Assembly (NCBI GenBank): GCA_024402475.1 | Contig: JAKSTQ010000024.1 | Location: forward strand, 1-32,776 | Origin: Treponema sp. | Lineage (GTDB): Bacteria; Spirochaetota; Spirochaetia; Treponematales; Treponemataceae | Direction: 5' to 3' | Length of the DNA: 32,776 bases | Part shown: in pieces, positions 1 through 7,085 of the stretch | Layout of the letters: the number at the start of each line of letters is the position of its first letter | How positions within the stretch are numbered: the stretch's first letter is position 1 | Notes under the pieces: generated by a model | The model's input: the letters and a program-made list of their open reading frames with translations, nothing else | Databases searched by the model: none | Told to the model about the DNA's origin: nothing | Translations under genes and position numbers: made by a program

Positions 1-19
1 TCTCCCGGACTTGAACCGA
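1..19 (-). repeat. Partial copy of tRNA-Thr T-arm and acceptor start
   Basis: These 19 bases are identical to positions 213..231, the T-arm and first acceptor bases of the tRNA-Thr gene, in the same orientation. The copy is cut by the window edge. The sequence on its 5' side (minus strand, 20..70) does not fold into anticodon and D arms, so this is not a second complete tRNA. A direct repeat of a tRNA 3' end is the usual footprint of an attachment site, but shared T-arm sequence between unrelated tRNAs is an alternative. Confidence 0.55.
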
Positions 20-152
20 TCCCTCCAGTCACAAACCTCCTGTTTGTTCCTTCCGGGCGCCTGCGGTCGCTGACGGCCACCTCCTGTGGCCTTTTCGCCA
101 AAACGCTGCGAGTCTCGCGTTTTTGGCGCGCTCCCTCCGGTACTCGGTTCAA
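11..152. repeat. GC-rich palindromic element with inverted ends
   Basis: The ends are 9-bp inverted repeats, TTGAACCGA at 11..19 and TCGGTTCAA at 144..152. Inside are hairpins: ACAAAC/GTTTGT (31..47) and GGCCAC/GTGGCC (75..91), both with the loop CTCCT (AGGAG on the minus strand), and a long stem CGCCAAAACGC/GCGTTTTTGGCG (96..128) with one bulged T. The right end (about 130..152) also resembles the anticodon-to-T-arm part of tRNA-Thr with roughly nine bases missing. The minus strand is open in one frame from about position 181 to the window edge but has no start codon. It is much richer in GC than its surroundings. I read it as a small dispersed repeat; copies elsewhere cannot be seen here. 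Confidence 0.6.
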
Positions 153-207
153 AACTGGTTTTAATAACAGTAACTGTTGGAATGACTAAAATTGATAATA
201 TTATTAT

Positions 208-280
208 AGCCATCTCCCGGACTTGAACCGAGTACCTGCTCGTTACGAGGGAGCTGCTCTACCAGGTGAGCTAAGATGGC
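208..280 (-). tRNA. tRNA-Thr (anticodon CGU)
   Basis: Read on the minus strand, the sequence folds as a cloverleaf: acceptor GCCATCT/AGATGGC, D-stem GCTC/GAGC, anticodon loop CTCGTAA with anticodon CGT, and T-arm CTCGG-TTCAAGT-CCGGG. The discriminator is T and the 3' CCA is not encoded. The anticodon stem GCTCC/CGAGC has a C-C mismatch at the pair next to the loop (31-39). The 5' end lies 11 bp after the stop codon of the cyclic-nucleotide-binding protein gene on the same strand, so the tRNA is probably cut from that mRNA unless it has a promoter inside the gene. Confidence 0.93.
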
Positions 281-291
281 GGGTGTACTGA

Positions 292-1524
292 TTAAAGGAC
301 GTGAATTTTGTTGTCGACCAGGCGCTTCATGTCGGTGATGTTGTTCACCATGATGTAGTTGTCGTAAACTTCGATCTTGCGCTTTTCAACGAACTTGTTG
401 ATTTCATCACGGGTAATTTCTGGAGTAAGACCAGTCCAGTGAGCAACATCAGCAATAGTAACATTGAATCTGCGTGAACGTTCGTTAGGGTTTGCAACAG
501 GATTCATTTCATCGAACATGAGGAATACATCAGCAATGCGTGCCTGAAGATCTTTAATTGTAAGAATGCGTAAACGGCGTTTCTGGTCGTAAATGCGCTT
601 ACAGAAAAGTTTAAGAAGAATCAATGCAAGCTGAGGATTTCCGGTAATTAAAAGTTCAAAGTTTTCTTTATTGAATTCAAGACATTCAACATTGCCGATA
701 GCCATACAGGTAGCAGAGCGGGGAGAGTTGTCAAGAATTGCCATTTCACCAAAGAATTCACCAGGCTTTAAGATGTCCAGGTTTTTCTTTGAGCCGTTTA
801 CACATTTAACAAGCTGAACGGTTCCAGACTGAATGAGGTAAAAACTGTTGCCAGGTTCAAATTCACTGATGATAACCTGACCAGGTTCATATTTTTTAGC
901 AAAGCGCTGGAATGCAGGAAGAGAGAACTGAGCGAGAGCGCCTTCAGAAGAAGCAGTCTGAGTTTCAGGACCACGGCGGGCAGCAAGTTTATCAGCTCTT
1001 AATTTTGCATCAGCATAAAGTTTTGCAACAGAGTCCTTGTCTGGAGCAGTAGGATAGCTGGTAAGATATTTGATACAAACATCACAGCAGGAACGATACT
1101 GTTCATCTTTATAGAAACTTTTTGCAACATCCATCATGCCGGCACTAAAGTTTGTATCAGTTTTATTCTGAAGAATGCTTTCTGTTTTTTTGTGAATCTG
1201 ACGAAGCTGACCAGAGAATACTTTAAGCATCTTTAAAATAACAGCTTTGTTGCTGCTGAAAATCTGTTCAAATTCCTGGACAGTCATGCTGACAGCGAGA
1301 GTTTCTGCAAGAACAGTAGCAGTCTCTTCTCGTGGAAAGTGACCAAGGGCAGATTTTACGCCAAAAAATTCACCGTTTTTAACCTGTTCCGTGACAGGAG
1401 AACCTGATTCGATGTCTGTTGAAGTAAGAACAACGAGGCCTTTCTGGAGAATGTAAATTCTTTCGTCTGTGTCACCTGCAAAGTAGATGATAGATCCTTT
1501 TGCGTACTGGACTGCTTTTGGCAT
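292..1524 (-). CDS. Double cyclic-nucleotide-binding domain regulator
   Basis: 410 residues with two Crp-type cyclic-nucleotide-binding folds. The first (about 5-110) has a degenerate phosphate-binding cassette (FFGV near 53-56, no Glu after Gly), so it may not bind ligand. The second (about 205-315) has an intact cassette with FGE at 258-260 and Arg269 in PRSAT. Between them a helical stretch (130-180) resembles a tetratricopeptide repeat. After the second domain, a basic segment (KRRLR) leads into a small C-terminal domain (about 345-410) that could be a winged helix of the Crp type, which would make this a DNA-binding regulator; I am less sure of that part. No membrane segment is present. 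The ATG is preceded by AAAAAAGGA, a usable ribosome-binding site. tRNA-Thr follows on the same strand. Ligand and targets are unknown. Confidence 0.85.
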   Translation of the reverse strand: MPKAVQYAKGSIIYFAGDTDERIYILQKGLVVLTSTDIESGSPVTEQVKNGEFFGVKSALGHFPREETATVLAETLAVSMTVQEFEQIFSSNKAVILKMLKVFSGQLRQIHKKTESILQNKTDTNFSAGMMDVAKSFYKDEQYRSCCDVCIKYLTSYPTAPDKDSVAKLYADAKLRADKLAARRGPETQTASSEGALAQFSLPAFQRFAKKYEPGQVIISEFEPGNSFYLIQSGTVQLVKCVNGSKKNLDILKPGEFFGEMAILDNSPRSATCMAIGNVECLEFNKENFELLITGNPQLALILLKLFCKRIYDQKRRLRILTIKDLQARIADVFLMFDEMNPVANPNERSRRFNVTIADVAHWTGLTPEITRDEINKFVEKRKIEVYDNYIMVNNITDMKRLVDNKIHVL

Positions 1525-1578
1525 AAACTATTCCTTTTTTGAATAAAATTCACAAATTAATGCAACAATTTTCTATCT

Positions 1579-1587
1579 ATTATATCA
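1579..1587 (-). promoter_or_regulatory. Extended -10 promoter of the cyclic-nucleotide-binding gene
   Basis: Minus strand TGaTATAAT, an extended -10 with a consensus hexamer. Transcription would start near 1572, giving a leader of about 48 nt that includes the Shine-Dalgarno site. No good -35 box is visible. It lies beside the divergent promoter at 1603..1611. Confidence 0.5.
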
Positions 1588-1602
1588 TAATTCCTTAAAA
1601 TA

Positions 1603-1611
1603 TGCTATTAT
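1603..1611 (+). promoter_or_regulatory. Extended -10 promoter of the PHP gene, leaderless type
   Basis: TGcTATTAT ends 7 nt before the ATG at 1619. With normal -10 spacing the transcript starts at or within one base of the start codon. There is no Shine-Dalgarno sequence. Confidence 0.55.
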
Positions 1612-1618
1612 TATTTTT

Positions 1619-2461
1619 ATGGTAGATTTACATACACATTCTACGGCTTCAGATGGAATTCGTTCTCCAAAAGAGCTGGTTATGCATGCAAAAGAACATG
1701 GAATATCAGTTCTTGCTTTAACAGATCATGATACGATAGATGGACTTGAAGAAGCAGGACTTGCAGCGCAGGAATGTGGCATTACCTTTGTTCCGGGAGT
1801 GGAATTGAATATTAACTGGCCAACAGGTGAATTCCATCTTCTGGGACTTGGACTAAAATCACCATCTCAGGATTTTCTTGATATTCTGCAGGGACTGAAA
1901 GTTGACCGAAAGCGCCGTAATCTTGCAATGATTCAGAAGATGAAGGACGCAGGATTTGATGCAGATTTGAATGAACTTGAATCAATGTTCAGCACAAACT
2001 GTCTGGGACGTCCCCATTTTGCAGCATACATGGTAGAAAAAAAAGTCGTAAAAACAAGACAGCAGGCATTTGATAAATATCTTGGAAAAAACTGTTTGTG
2101 GTATGTTGAACGAACAGGTGCAGATCTTGATAAAGCAATTGCAGCAATAAAAAATTCAGGCGGCATTCCAGTAATGGCACATCCACTTTCGATTTATGTA
2201 AGCTGGGGAAAAATCCGCGGAGTGCTGGAAGAATTAAAGGCACGTGGAATAGAAGGGCTGGAAGGCTGGCATCCGGGCGCTCGCGTTGGCGAATGTAAAA
2301 GGCTTGATGAACTTGGCCGCGAACTGGGATTTTTCATCACAGCAGGAAGCGATTACCATGGGGAATCAGTTCGTGCAGACAGAAAAATCGGTCGTACATG
2401 CGGTCAGATTAAAATAGAAGATAAATTTTATTACGAAGAACTTCTTCCACGACTGAAATAA
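1619..2461 (+). CDS. PHP-domain phosphoesterase (YciV/RNase AM family)
   Basis: 280 residues that are almost entirely one PHP metal-dependent phosphoesterase domain. The metal ligands are in place: HTHS at 5-8, SDG at 11-13, TDHDT at 35-39, Glu62 in PGVEL, His133 in GRPHFA, AHP at 187-189, His218 and GSDYHG at 243-248. The length matches the YciV/TrpH group, whose characterised members remove 3'-phosphates from nucleotide bisphosphates or trim short RNAs 5' to 3'. The protein is cytoplasmic with no signal peptide. It has its own promoter, apparently leaderless, and precedes comM by 73 bp. The family is certain; the exact substrate is inferred. Confidence 0.88.
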   Translation: MVDLHTHSTASDGIRSPKELVMHAKEHGISVLALTDHDTIDGLEEAGLAAQECGITFVPGVELNINWPTGEFHLLGLGLKSPSQDFLDILQGLKVDRKRRNLAMIQKMKDAGFDADLNELESMFSTNCLGRPHFAAYMVEKKVVKTRQQAFDKYLGKNCLWYVERTGADLDKAIAAIKNSGGIPVMAHPLSIYVSWGKIRGVLEELKARGIEGLEGWHPGARVGECKRLDELGRELGFFITAGSDYHGESVRADRKIGRTCGQIKIEDKFYYEELLPRLK

Positions 2462-2534
2462 ATTCTTTTCATAAATTCTAAAAAAATCATGTATATTTAA
2501 CTCAAAAATTTGTATCTATACCAGGAGGCATAGA

Positions 2535-4103
2535 ATGCAAATTTTTAGTTTCAGTCCATTTGGATATGAAGGTTCCCTTGTTACAGTAGAAGTAGATCTG
2601 CGCCGTGGAATTCCTGCAGTGGATATTGTAGGACTTGCAGACGGAGCAGTAAAAGAAAGCCGTGAACGAATGCGAAGTGCAATCAGAAACTGCGGTTTTG
2701 AATTTCCGCTTGAACGGGTACTAATAAGTCTTTCGCCGGCGGATTTAAAAAAAGAAGGCGCAGGCTTTGATCTTGCGGTAGCGCTTGGAGTGCTTTATGC
2801 AAGTGAAGGAGCGGCCGGGCGATTTAACAGTCAGGTTCTTGAAACAGAAGATATTCTTATTATGGGAGAACTTGAACTGTGCGGAAATGTAAGGGCAGTT
2901 CGTGGAATTCATGCGGCAGTGACAACCGCAGCTGCAAGCGGAATCAGTTATTGTATTGTTCCGGCGGCAAATGCAACAGAAGCCCGCGAAGTAAACGGCG
3001 TTAAAGTTTTTGGTGCAGAAAATTTAAGTCAGGCATTTGACGCTTTGCAGAATAAAGATCTTTTCACTTCTAAAAACAGTCTTGGGCAGCAGCAGCCTGA
3101 CAGTGAAGAATACGAAGTAATTGAAGGCGTCGAGTTTGAAAAAGAAATTCCGGGAATGGAATACACAGACGTTTCCAATCAGCTGGAACTGATTCGTGGC
3201 CTGCAAATCGCGGCAGCAGGCGGCCATAACCTTATGGCCTTTGGCCCTCCGGGCTGCGGGAAAACGCTGAGTCTCCAGCGTTTTCCCGGCCTGCTGCCGC
3301 TTTTAACGGTAGAAGAAGCCCAGCCTGTTACCAGAATTTATTCGCTGGCGGGAATGCTTAAGTTAAGGGATTCTTTGGTAAGAACGCCTCCTTTCAGGAT
3401 GCCGCATCAGACCGCTTCCATAGAAGGAATCTGCGGCGGTGGACCGAACTGCAGACCGGGAGAAATTTCTCTTGCTCATAACGGAGTTCTTTTTCTTGAC
3501 GAAGCGGCTGAGTTTAAAACATCCGTATTGCAGATGCTTAGAGTTCCAATCGAAAGCGGCAGTATTACTTTAAGCCGTGCAGGCCGAAGTACTGTATATC
3601 CTGCACGTTTTCAGCTTTTGCTTGCAACAAATCCATGTCCCTGCGGGAATTATGGCAGTGACAGTAAACTCTGTCTTTGCAGTGCCCGGGCTGTAGAAAA
3701 TTACTGGAATAAATTTTCAGGTCCTTTACTGGACAGAATCGATATCCGCGTAAACGTAAGTCTTCCTTGCAGCCAGGAAACAGATGATTCAACTCCCCAA
3801 AAAATCTCAACAACTCAGCTGCGTATTCCCATTGCCCGCGCTGTTAACATTCAGCGTAAACGACAGGGCATCAAAAACGCTCAGCTTGATCCTCAGGCAA
3901 TAAGCAGATTCTGCATTACAGAAAAAGAGGCTCAGGAATACCTTGACGAACAGGCGGCAAAAAATGATTTTAGTCCCCGTGCAGTTGCTTCCTGCTTAAA
4001 GCTTGGCCGTACAATTGCAGACATGGAACAAAGCCGCCTTATCGGAATTGAACATATCCGTGAAGCTGTTTTTTACAGAAAACTTGAAGGCGGTATTGCT
4101 TGA
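2535..4103 (+). CDS. comM: ComM/YifB family AAA+ ATPase
   Basis: 522 residues, the usual length for ComM. The N-terminal part (1-170) is the Lon-substrate-like fold typical of the Mg-chelatase-related family. The AAA+ domain has Walker A GPPGCGKT at 237-244, Walker B VLFLDE at 318-323 and the family motif NPCPCG at 366-371, followed by the C-terminal Mg_chelatase_C region. In naturally competent bacteria ComM is a hexameric branch-migration helicase that helps integrate incoming DNA; in other bacteria it is conserved with little known role. A strong Shine-Dalgarno AGGAGG sits 5 nt before the ATG. The stop TGA overlaps the TTG start of recQ, so the two are probably translated together. The Walker A coding segment is unusually palindromic (3222..3288). 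Confidence 0.93.
   Translation: MQIFSFSPFGYEGSLVTVEVDLRRGIPAVDIVGLADGAVKESRERMRSAIRNCGFEFPLERVLISLSPADLKKEGAGFDLAVALGVLYASEGAAGRFNSQVLETEDILIMGELELCGNVRAVRGIHAAVTTAAASGISYCIVPAANATEAREVNGVKVFGAENLSQAFDALQNKDLFTSKNSLGQQQPDSEEYEVIEGVEFEKEIPGMEYTDVSNQLELIRGLQIAAAGGHNLMAFGPPGCGKTLSLQRFPGLLPLLTVEEAQPVTRIYSLAGMLKLRDSLVRTPPFRMPHQTASIEGICGGGPNCRPGEISLAHNGVLFLDEAAEFKTSVLQMLRVPIESGSITLSRAGRSTVYPARFQLLLATNPCPCGNYGSDSKLCLCSARAVENYWNKFSGPLLDRIDIRVNVSLPCSQETDDSTPQKISTTQLRIPIARAVNIQRKRQGIKNAQLDPQAISRFCITEKEAQEYLDEQAAKNDFSPRAVASCLKLGRTIADMEQSRLIGIEHIREAVFYRKLEGGIA
3222..3288. repeat. Two perfect inverted repeats inside comM Walker A region
   Basis: GGCCATAA/TTATGGCC (3222..3239, 2-nt gap) is followed by CGGGAAAACGCTG (3257..3269) and CAGCGTTTTCCCG (3276..3288), a perfect 13-bp stem with loop AGTCTC. 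The second stem shares its core (AAAACGCTG, AGTCTC, GCGTTTT) with the intergenic hairpin at 96..128. The protein sequence here is ordinary ComM with no insertion. Confidence 0.6.
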
Positions 4104-5770
4104 AACCGCTTTTTGGATATACTAACTTTGTGAACATTCAGGCTGATACTTTTAAAGATAAAGATCCTCAATATGTATTAAAAAAGGTTTTCGGTTACGA
4201 CGATTTCCGCATGAATCAGAAGCAGATTATCGAAAGCGTTCTTGCAAAAAAAGATACTCTGTGCATTATGCCTACTGGCGGCGGTAAATCTTTGTGCTAT
4301 CAGATTCCTGCTTTAATAATGAGCGGTGTGACGGTTGTCGTAAGTCCTTTAATTTCGCTTATGCAGGATCAGGTTGCTGCCCTTGTCCATATTGGTGTTC
4401 CATGTGTATTTTTGAACAGCGCTCTTGACTGGGAAGAATATCAGTCAAATGTTGAAGATATCAAAGCCGGTCTGATCAAACTTATTTATGTTTCTCCTGA
4501 AGGTCTTGCTTCTTCTAAAATCCGTGAACTTTTGAGCGAGGTCGAAGTTAGTCTTGTTACGATTGACGAAGCTCATTGTGTAAGCCAGTGGGGGCATGAC
4601 TTTAGGCCTGACTATCTTGATATCTGTTATGTAAGACGACTTTTCCCTAAAGCTGTAATGCTTGCACTGACTGCTACCGCTACAGAAGCTGTTCGCAAAG
4701 ATATTGCAAAAAATCTTGAGCTTAAAAAGCCTGCGGTTTTCATTTCAAGTTTTAACCGTCCTAACATTGTGCTTCAGGTTCAGCCTAAGCGCGATGGTCC
4801 AAAACAGGTTTATGATTTTCTTAAAGCTCATTCCGGGCAAAGTGGAATTATTTACTGTAATTCCCGCCGGCAGGTTGATGAACTTTACAGAATGCTTGAT
4901 GGTTCTGGTTTTTCTGTTCTTCCTTATCACGCAGGGCTTACTGATGAAGTTCGTGCTGAGAATCAGAAAAAATTCGTTTCTGATAAGGTTGCGATTATGG
5001 TAGCCACGGTCGCTTTTGGAATGGGAATTAATAAAGCCAATGTTCGCTTTGTTATTAACTTTGATCTTCCAAAATCTCTTGAAGAATATTATCAGGAAAT
5101 CGGGCGTGCCGGTCGTGATGGTGAACCGTCTGTTGCCCTTATGCTTTTTGGAATGGGTGATATTCATAAAATCCGTTTTTTACTTGAACAGTCTGAAGAT
5201 AAGAATAACGGTGAACAGCTTTTGCAGTCCATTATTAAGTATGCTACAGCCCGAACCTGCCGCAGAAAAATTCTTCTTGGTTATTTTGGAGAAGAATATG
5301 ACGGCAGTGTTTCTCCTGAGTGCTGCTGTGATGCCTGTACCCGCAGCGTCAGTATGGATAGTGTTGATGTTACGATTCCTGTTCAGAAATTCTTGAGCTG
5401 CATGATCCGTACCGGGGAACGCTTTGGTGCTAATTATGTAATTGATGTTCTTCTTGGCAGTCGTGACAAGCGTATTCGTGATAACAATCATAATATGCTT
5501 AGTACCTGGGGAATCGGTTGTGAGCTTTGTAAGGATGACTGGTTCAATCTTGTGGAGCAGCTTCTGGAACAGCGTTTTATCCGCAAAGAAGGGGACTATG
5601 GTGTATTAAAACTTGCTTCCCGTGCCCATGAAGTTCTTGCTACCCGCGAAAAAATCTTCATGAATATTGAGCTGACCGGTCCCCATGAAGAAGGTTCGTC
5701 CTTAATGCTTAAAAAACCGGTTTTACATAAAAAGGGCAGCAGGAAGTCTGTTAAAAAAACTTACCGCTGA
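4100..5770 (+). CDS. recQ: ATP-dependent DNA helicase RecQ
   Basis: 556 residues. Superfamily 2 helicase motifs are clear: FGYDDFR and Gln40 (motif 0), Walker A PTGGGKS at 58-64, DEAH at 156-159, TATAT near 191-195 and QEIGRAGRDG at 332-341. The zinc-binding cysteines Cys387, Cys408-410 and Cys413 and a winged-helix RQC domain follow. The C terminus ends in a basic tail and no HRDC domain is visible, so it is shorter than E. coli RecQ. RecQ unwinds DNA during recombination and fork repair. The TTG start overlaps the comM stop (TTGA) and has GAAGG nine bases upstream; an in-frame GTG at codon 11 is a less likely start. Pairing with comM suggests a small recombination unit. Confidence 0.93.
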   Translation: MKPLFGYTNFVNIQADTFKDKDPQYVLKKVFGYDDFRMNQKQIIESVLAKKDTLCIMPTGGGKSLCYQIPALIMSGVTVVVSPLISLMQDQVAALVHIGVPCVFLNSALDWEEYQSNVEDIKAGLIKLIYVSPEGLASSKIRELLSEVEVSLVTIDEAHCVSQWGHDFRPDYLDICYVRRLFPKAVMLALTATATEAVRKDIAKNLELKKPAVFISSFNRPNIVLQVQPKRDGPKQVYDFLKAHSGQSGIIYCNSRRQVDELYRMLDGSGFSVLPYHAGLTDEVRAENQKKFVSDKVAIMVATVAFGMGINKANVRFVINFDLPKSLEEYYQEIGRAGRDGEPSVALMLFGMGDIHKIRFLLEQSEDKNNGEQLLQSIIKYATARTCRRKILLGYFGEEYDGSVSPECCCDACTRSVSMDSVDVTIPVQKFLSCMIRTGERFGANYVIDVLLGSRDKRIRDNNHNMLSTWGIGCELCKDDWFNLVEQLLEQRFIRKEGDYGVLKLASRAHEVLATREKIFMNIELTGPHEEGSSLMLKKPVLHKKGSRKSVKKTYR

Positions 5771-5810
5771 ATCCTCTGAAATTTTGCTCTGCGAATTTTG
5801 TCTGTTACAC

Positions 5811-5839
5811 TTGACAATTTTGCGTGAATTTTATATTCT
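5811..5839 (+). promoter_or_regulatory. rpmB promoter
   Basis: TTGACA at 5811..5816, a 17-bp spacer and TATTCT at 5834..5839. It predicts a start near 5846 and a leader of about 34 nt containing the Shine-Dalgarno site. Confidence 0.75.
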
Positions 5840-5879
5840 TTATGAACTTGATTGTAAATTAATAAGGTAGGTGAAATAT

Positions 5880-6107
5880 ATGTCTAGATCTTGTGATGTT
5901 TGCGGTAAATCTCCGATGTACGGAAATAAAGTTAGTAAGACTTATAATCATACTCATCGCACATGGCGCCCTAACTTGCTTAAAGTAAAGACTGAAATCG
6001 GTGGAAGAACTCTTACTCTTAACTGTTGTGCTCGTTGTCTTCGCAGCGGCTTCGTTGAAAAGAAAGTTCGCGTTCCAAAAGAACCTGTTCAGACTGCAGC
6101 AAACTAA
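5880..6107 (+). CDS. rpmB: 50S ribosomal protein L28
   Basis: 75 residues beginning MSRSCDVCGK, the typical L28 opening. Cys5 and Cys8, with the later cysteines in CCARC, form the zinc-ribbon (C+) version of the protein. I place the start at ATG 5880 because AGGTG lies 7 nt upstream and L28 proteins begin at this methionine; a GTG at 5871 is in frame but would overlap that ribosome-binding site. L28 is a large-subunit protein needed for ribosome assembly. The gene stands alone between a strong promoter and an intrinsic terminator. Confidence 0.96.
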   Translation: MSRSCDVCGKSPMYGNKVSKTYNHTHRTWRPNLLKVKTEIGGRTLTLNCCARCLRSGFVEKKVRVPKEPVQTAAN

Positions 6108-6127
6108 TTAACGGCAATGCCGATCGT

Positions 6128-6160
6128 AATCCTGCTTCTTTGTAAGCAGGATTTTTTTTT
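6128..6160 (+). terminator. Intrinsic terminator of rpmB
   Basis: Perfect 10-bp stem AATCCTGCTT (6128..6137) and AAGCAGGATT (6144..6153), 6-nt loop, then an uninterrupted T run. The minus strand has no T run, so it serves the plus strand only. Confidence 0.92.
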
Positions 6161-6173
6161 ACCTTTTGGAATT

Positions 6174-7085
6174 TTATTGTGTAACAAGAGTTAACTGATC
6201 GTAGCCTGGTTCAACGTTTTTAAGGCCCGGGAAATCCTTAAGATTTTTGCTGATATATTCCTGGATTTCTTTGTGGCTGTGATCGTGTGTCATATGGGTA
6301 AAAAGGGTATGTTCCGGCTTGATTTTTGCCGCACATTCCATTGCTTCAAGAAAAGAAAAATGTGTAGAATGGCTTCTTTCCCTTAAACCGTCAATGATAC
6401 AGTGATCGAGAGTTCCGCAGTTTTCTTTTATAATGTTTATTGATTTGTCACTTATGTAATTGCAGTCTGTGAGATATGCAATGGAATGACGCTGCTGAAT
6501 GTCATCCTGGGTATAAATAAGATATCCGTTGGCGGGAAGTTTGCCGTGTTTCATTGGAATCGGAATTACTTTTATGTTTCCGATTTTAATGGGATTTTCT
6601 GCATTGAATTTTTCTGTTGTCCACAGATCGATTCTCGGTTTTCCGCCTCCAACCTGCGTTCGTTTAAAAATGTAATCAAAGTGTGTTCTTATGATTTTTG
6701 CTGTATGAGGATTCGCAAAAACCTTGATTCCATCTGTATGTCTTTTAAAAATTCTGTCAAAAACCGAAGGATCTTTTTCTATAATTCCATCGTGTTTTGT
6801 GCTCGAAAAAATTCTTACATCATCAAGGCCGTTCATGTGGTCGGCGTGATCGTGGGTGAACAATACTGCATCAAGTTTTTTAATCTGCTGACGAATTGCC
6901 TGCATACGGAATTCCGGGCCTGTATCTATTACAATGTTTGTGTTCCCGTCTGTAATAAAGGCACTTGCTCTTAATCGCTGGTTCTTTGAATCCCGTGATC
7001 TGCATACTTTACAGTTGCAGCCGATTACAGGGATTCCGTGGCTCGTGCCTGTTCCCATGAGTGTTATTGAAAGCTTATTCATCAT
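6174..7085 (-). CDS. Metallo-beta-lactamase-fold hydrolase (PhnP-like)
   Basis: 303 residues of the lactamase_B_2 type. The metal-binding motif THDHADH is at 77-83, with later ligands in TDCNY and FTHMTHDHSH. An N-terminal CNCKVC cluster (Cys23, Cys25, Cys28) resembles the structural zinc site of PhnP, a cyclic-phosphate phosphodiesterase. The likely role is hydrolysis of a phosphodiester or cyclic phosphate; there is no phosphonate operon here to fix the substrate. The first ATG overlaps the uvrB stop (ATGA), so translation is probably coupled; a second ATG directly follows. It is the last gene of the htrA-uvrB run and no terminator is visible after it. Confidence 0.85.
   Translation of the reverse strand: MMNKLSITLMGTGTSHGIPVIGCNCKVCRSRDSKNQRLRASAFITDGNTNIVIDTGPEFRMQAIRQQIKKLDAVLFTHDHADHMNGLDDVRIFSSTKHDGIIEKDPSVFDRIFKRHTDGIKVFANPHTAKIIRTHFDYIFKRTQVGGGKPRIDLWTTEKFNAENPIKIGNIKVIPIPMKHGKLPANGYLIYTQDDIQQRHSIAYLTDCNYISDKSINIIKENCGTLDHCIIDGLRERSHSTHFSFLEAMECAAKIKPEHTLFTHMTHDHSHKEIQEYISKNLKDFPGLKNVEPGYDQLTLVTQ

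Noticed and set aside
1..75. A second tRNA gene at the left edge
   Set aside because: The T-arm matches, but the minus-strand sequence that should hold the anticodon and D arms forms unrelated hairpins and has no suitable 7-base anticodon loop at the right distance.
4745..5167. 140-codon open frame antisense to recQ
   Set aside because: It lies wholly within recQ, has no start signals and encodes no recognisable protein. The same holds for long antisense frames in the GH2 gene (11581..12099), the HD-GYP gene (22398..22916) and the hydrolase gene (6486..6974).
5871..5879. GTG start of rpmB
   Set aside because: It overlaps the Shine-Dalgarno site of the ATG at 5880 and adds three residues not found in L28 proteins.
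6128..6153. Shared terminator for the converging hydrolase operon
   Set aside because: On the minus strand the stem is followed by ACGATCGG with no T run.
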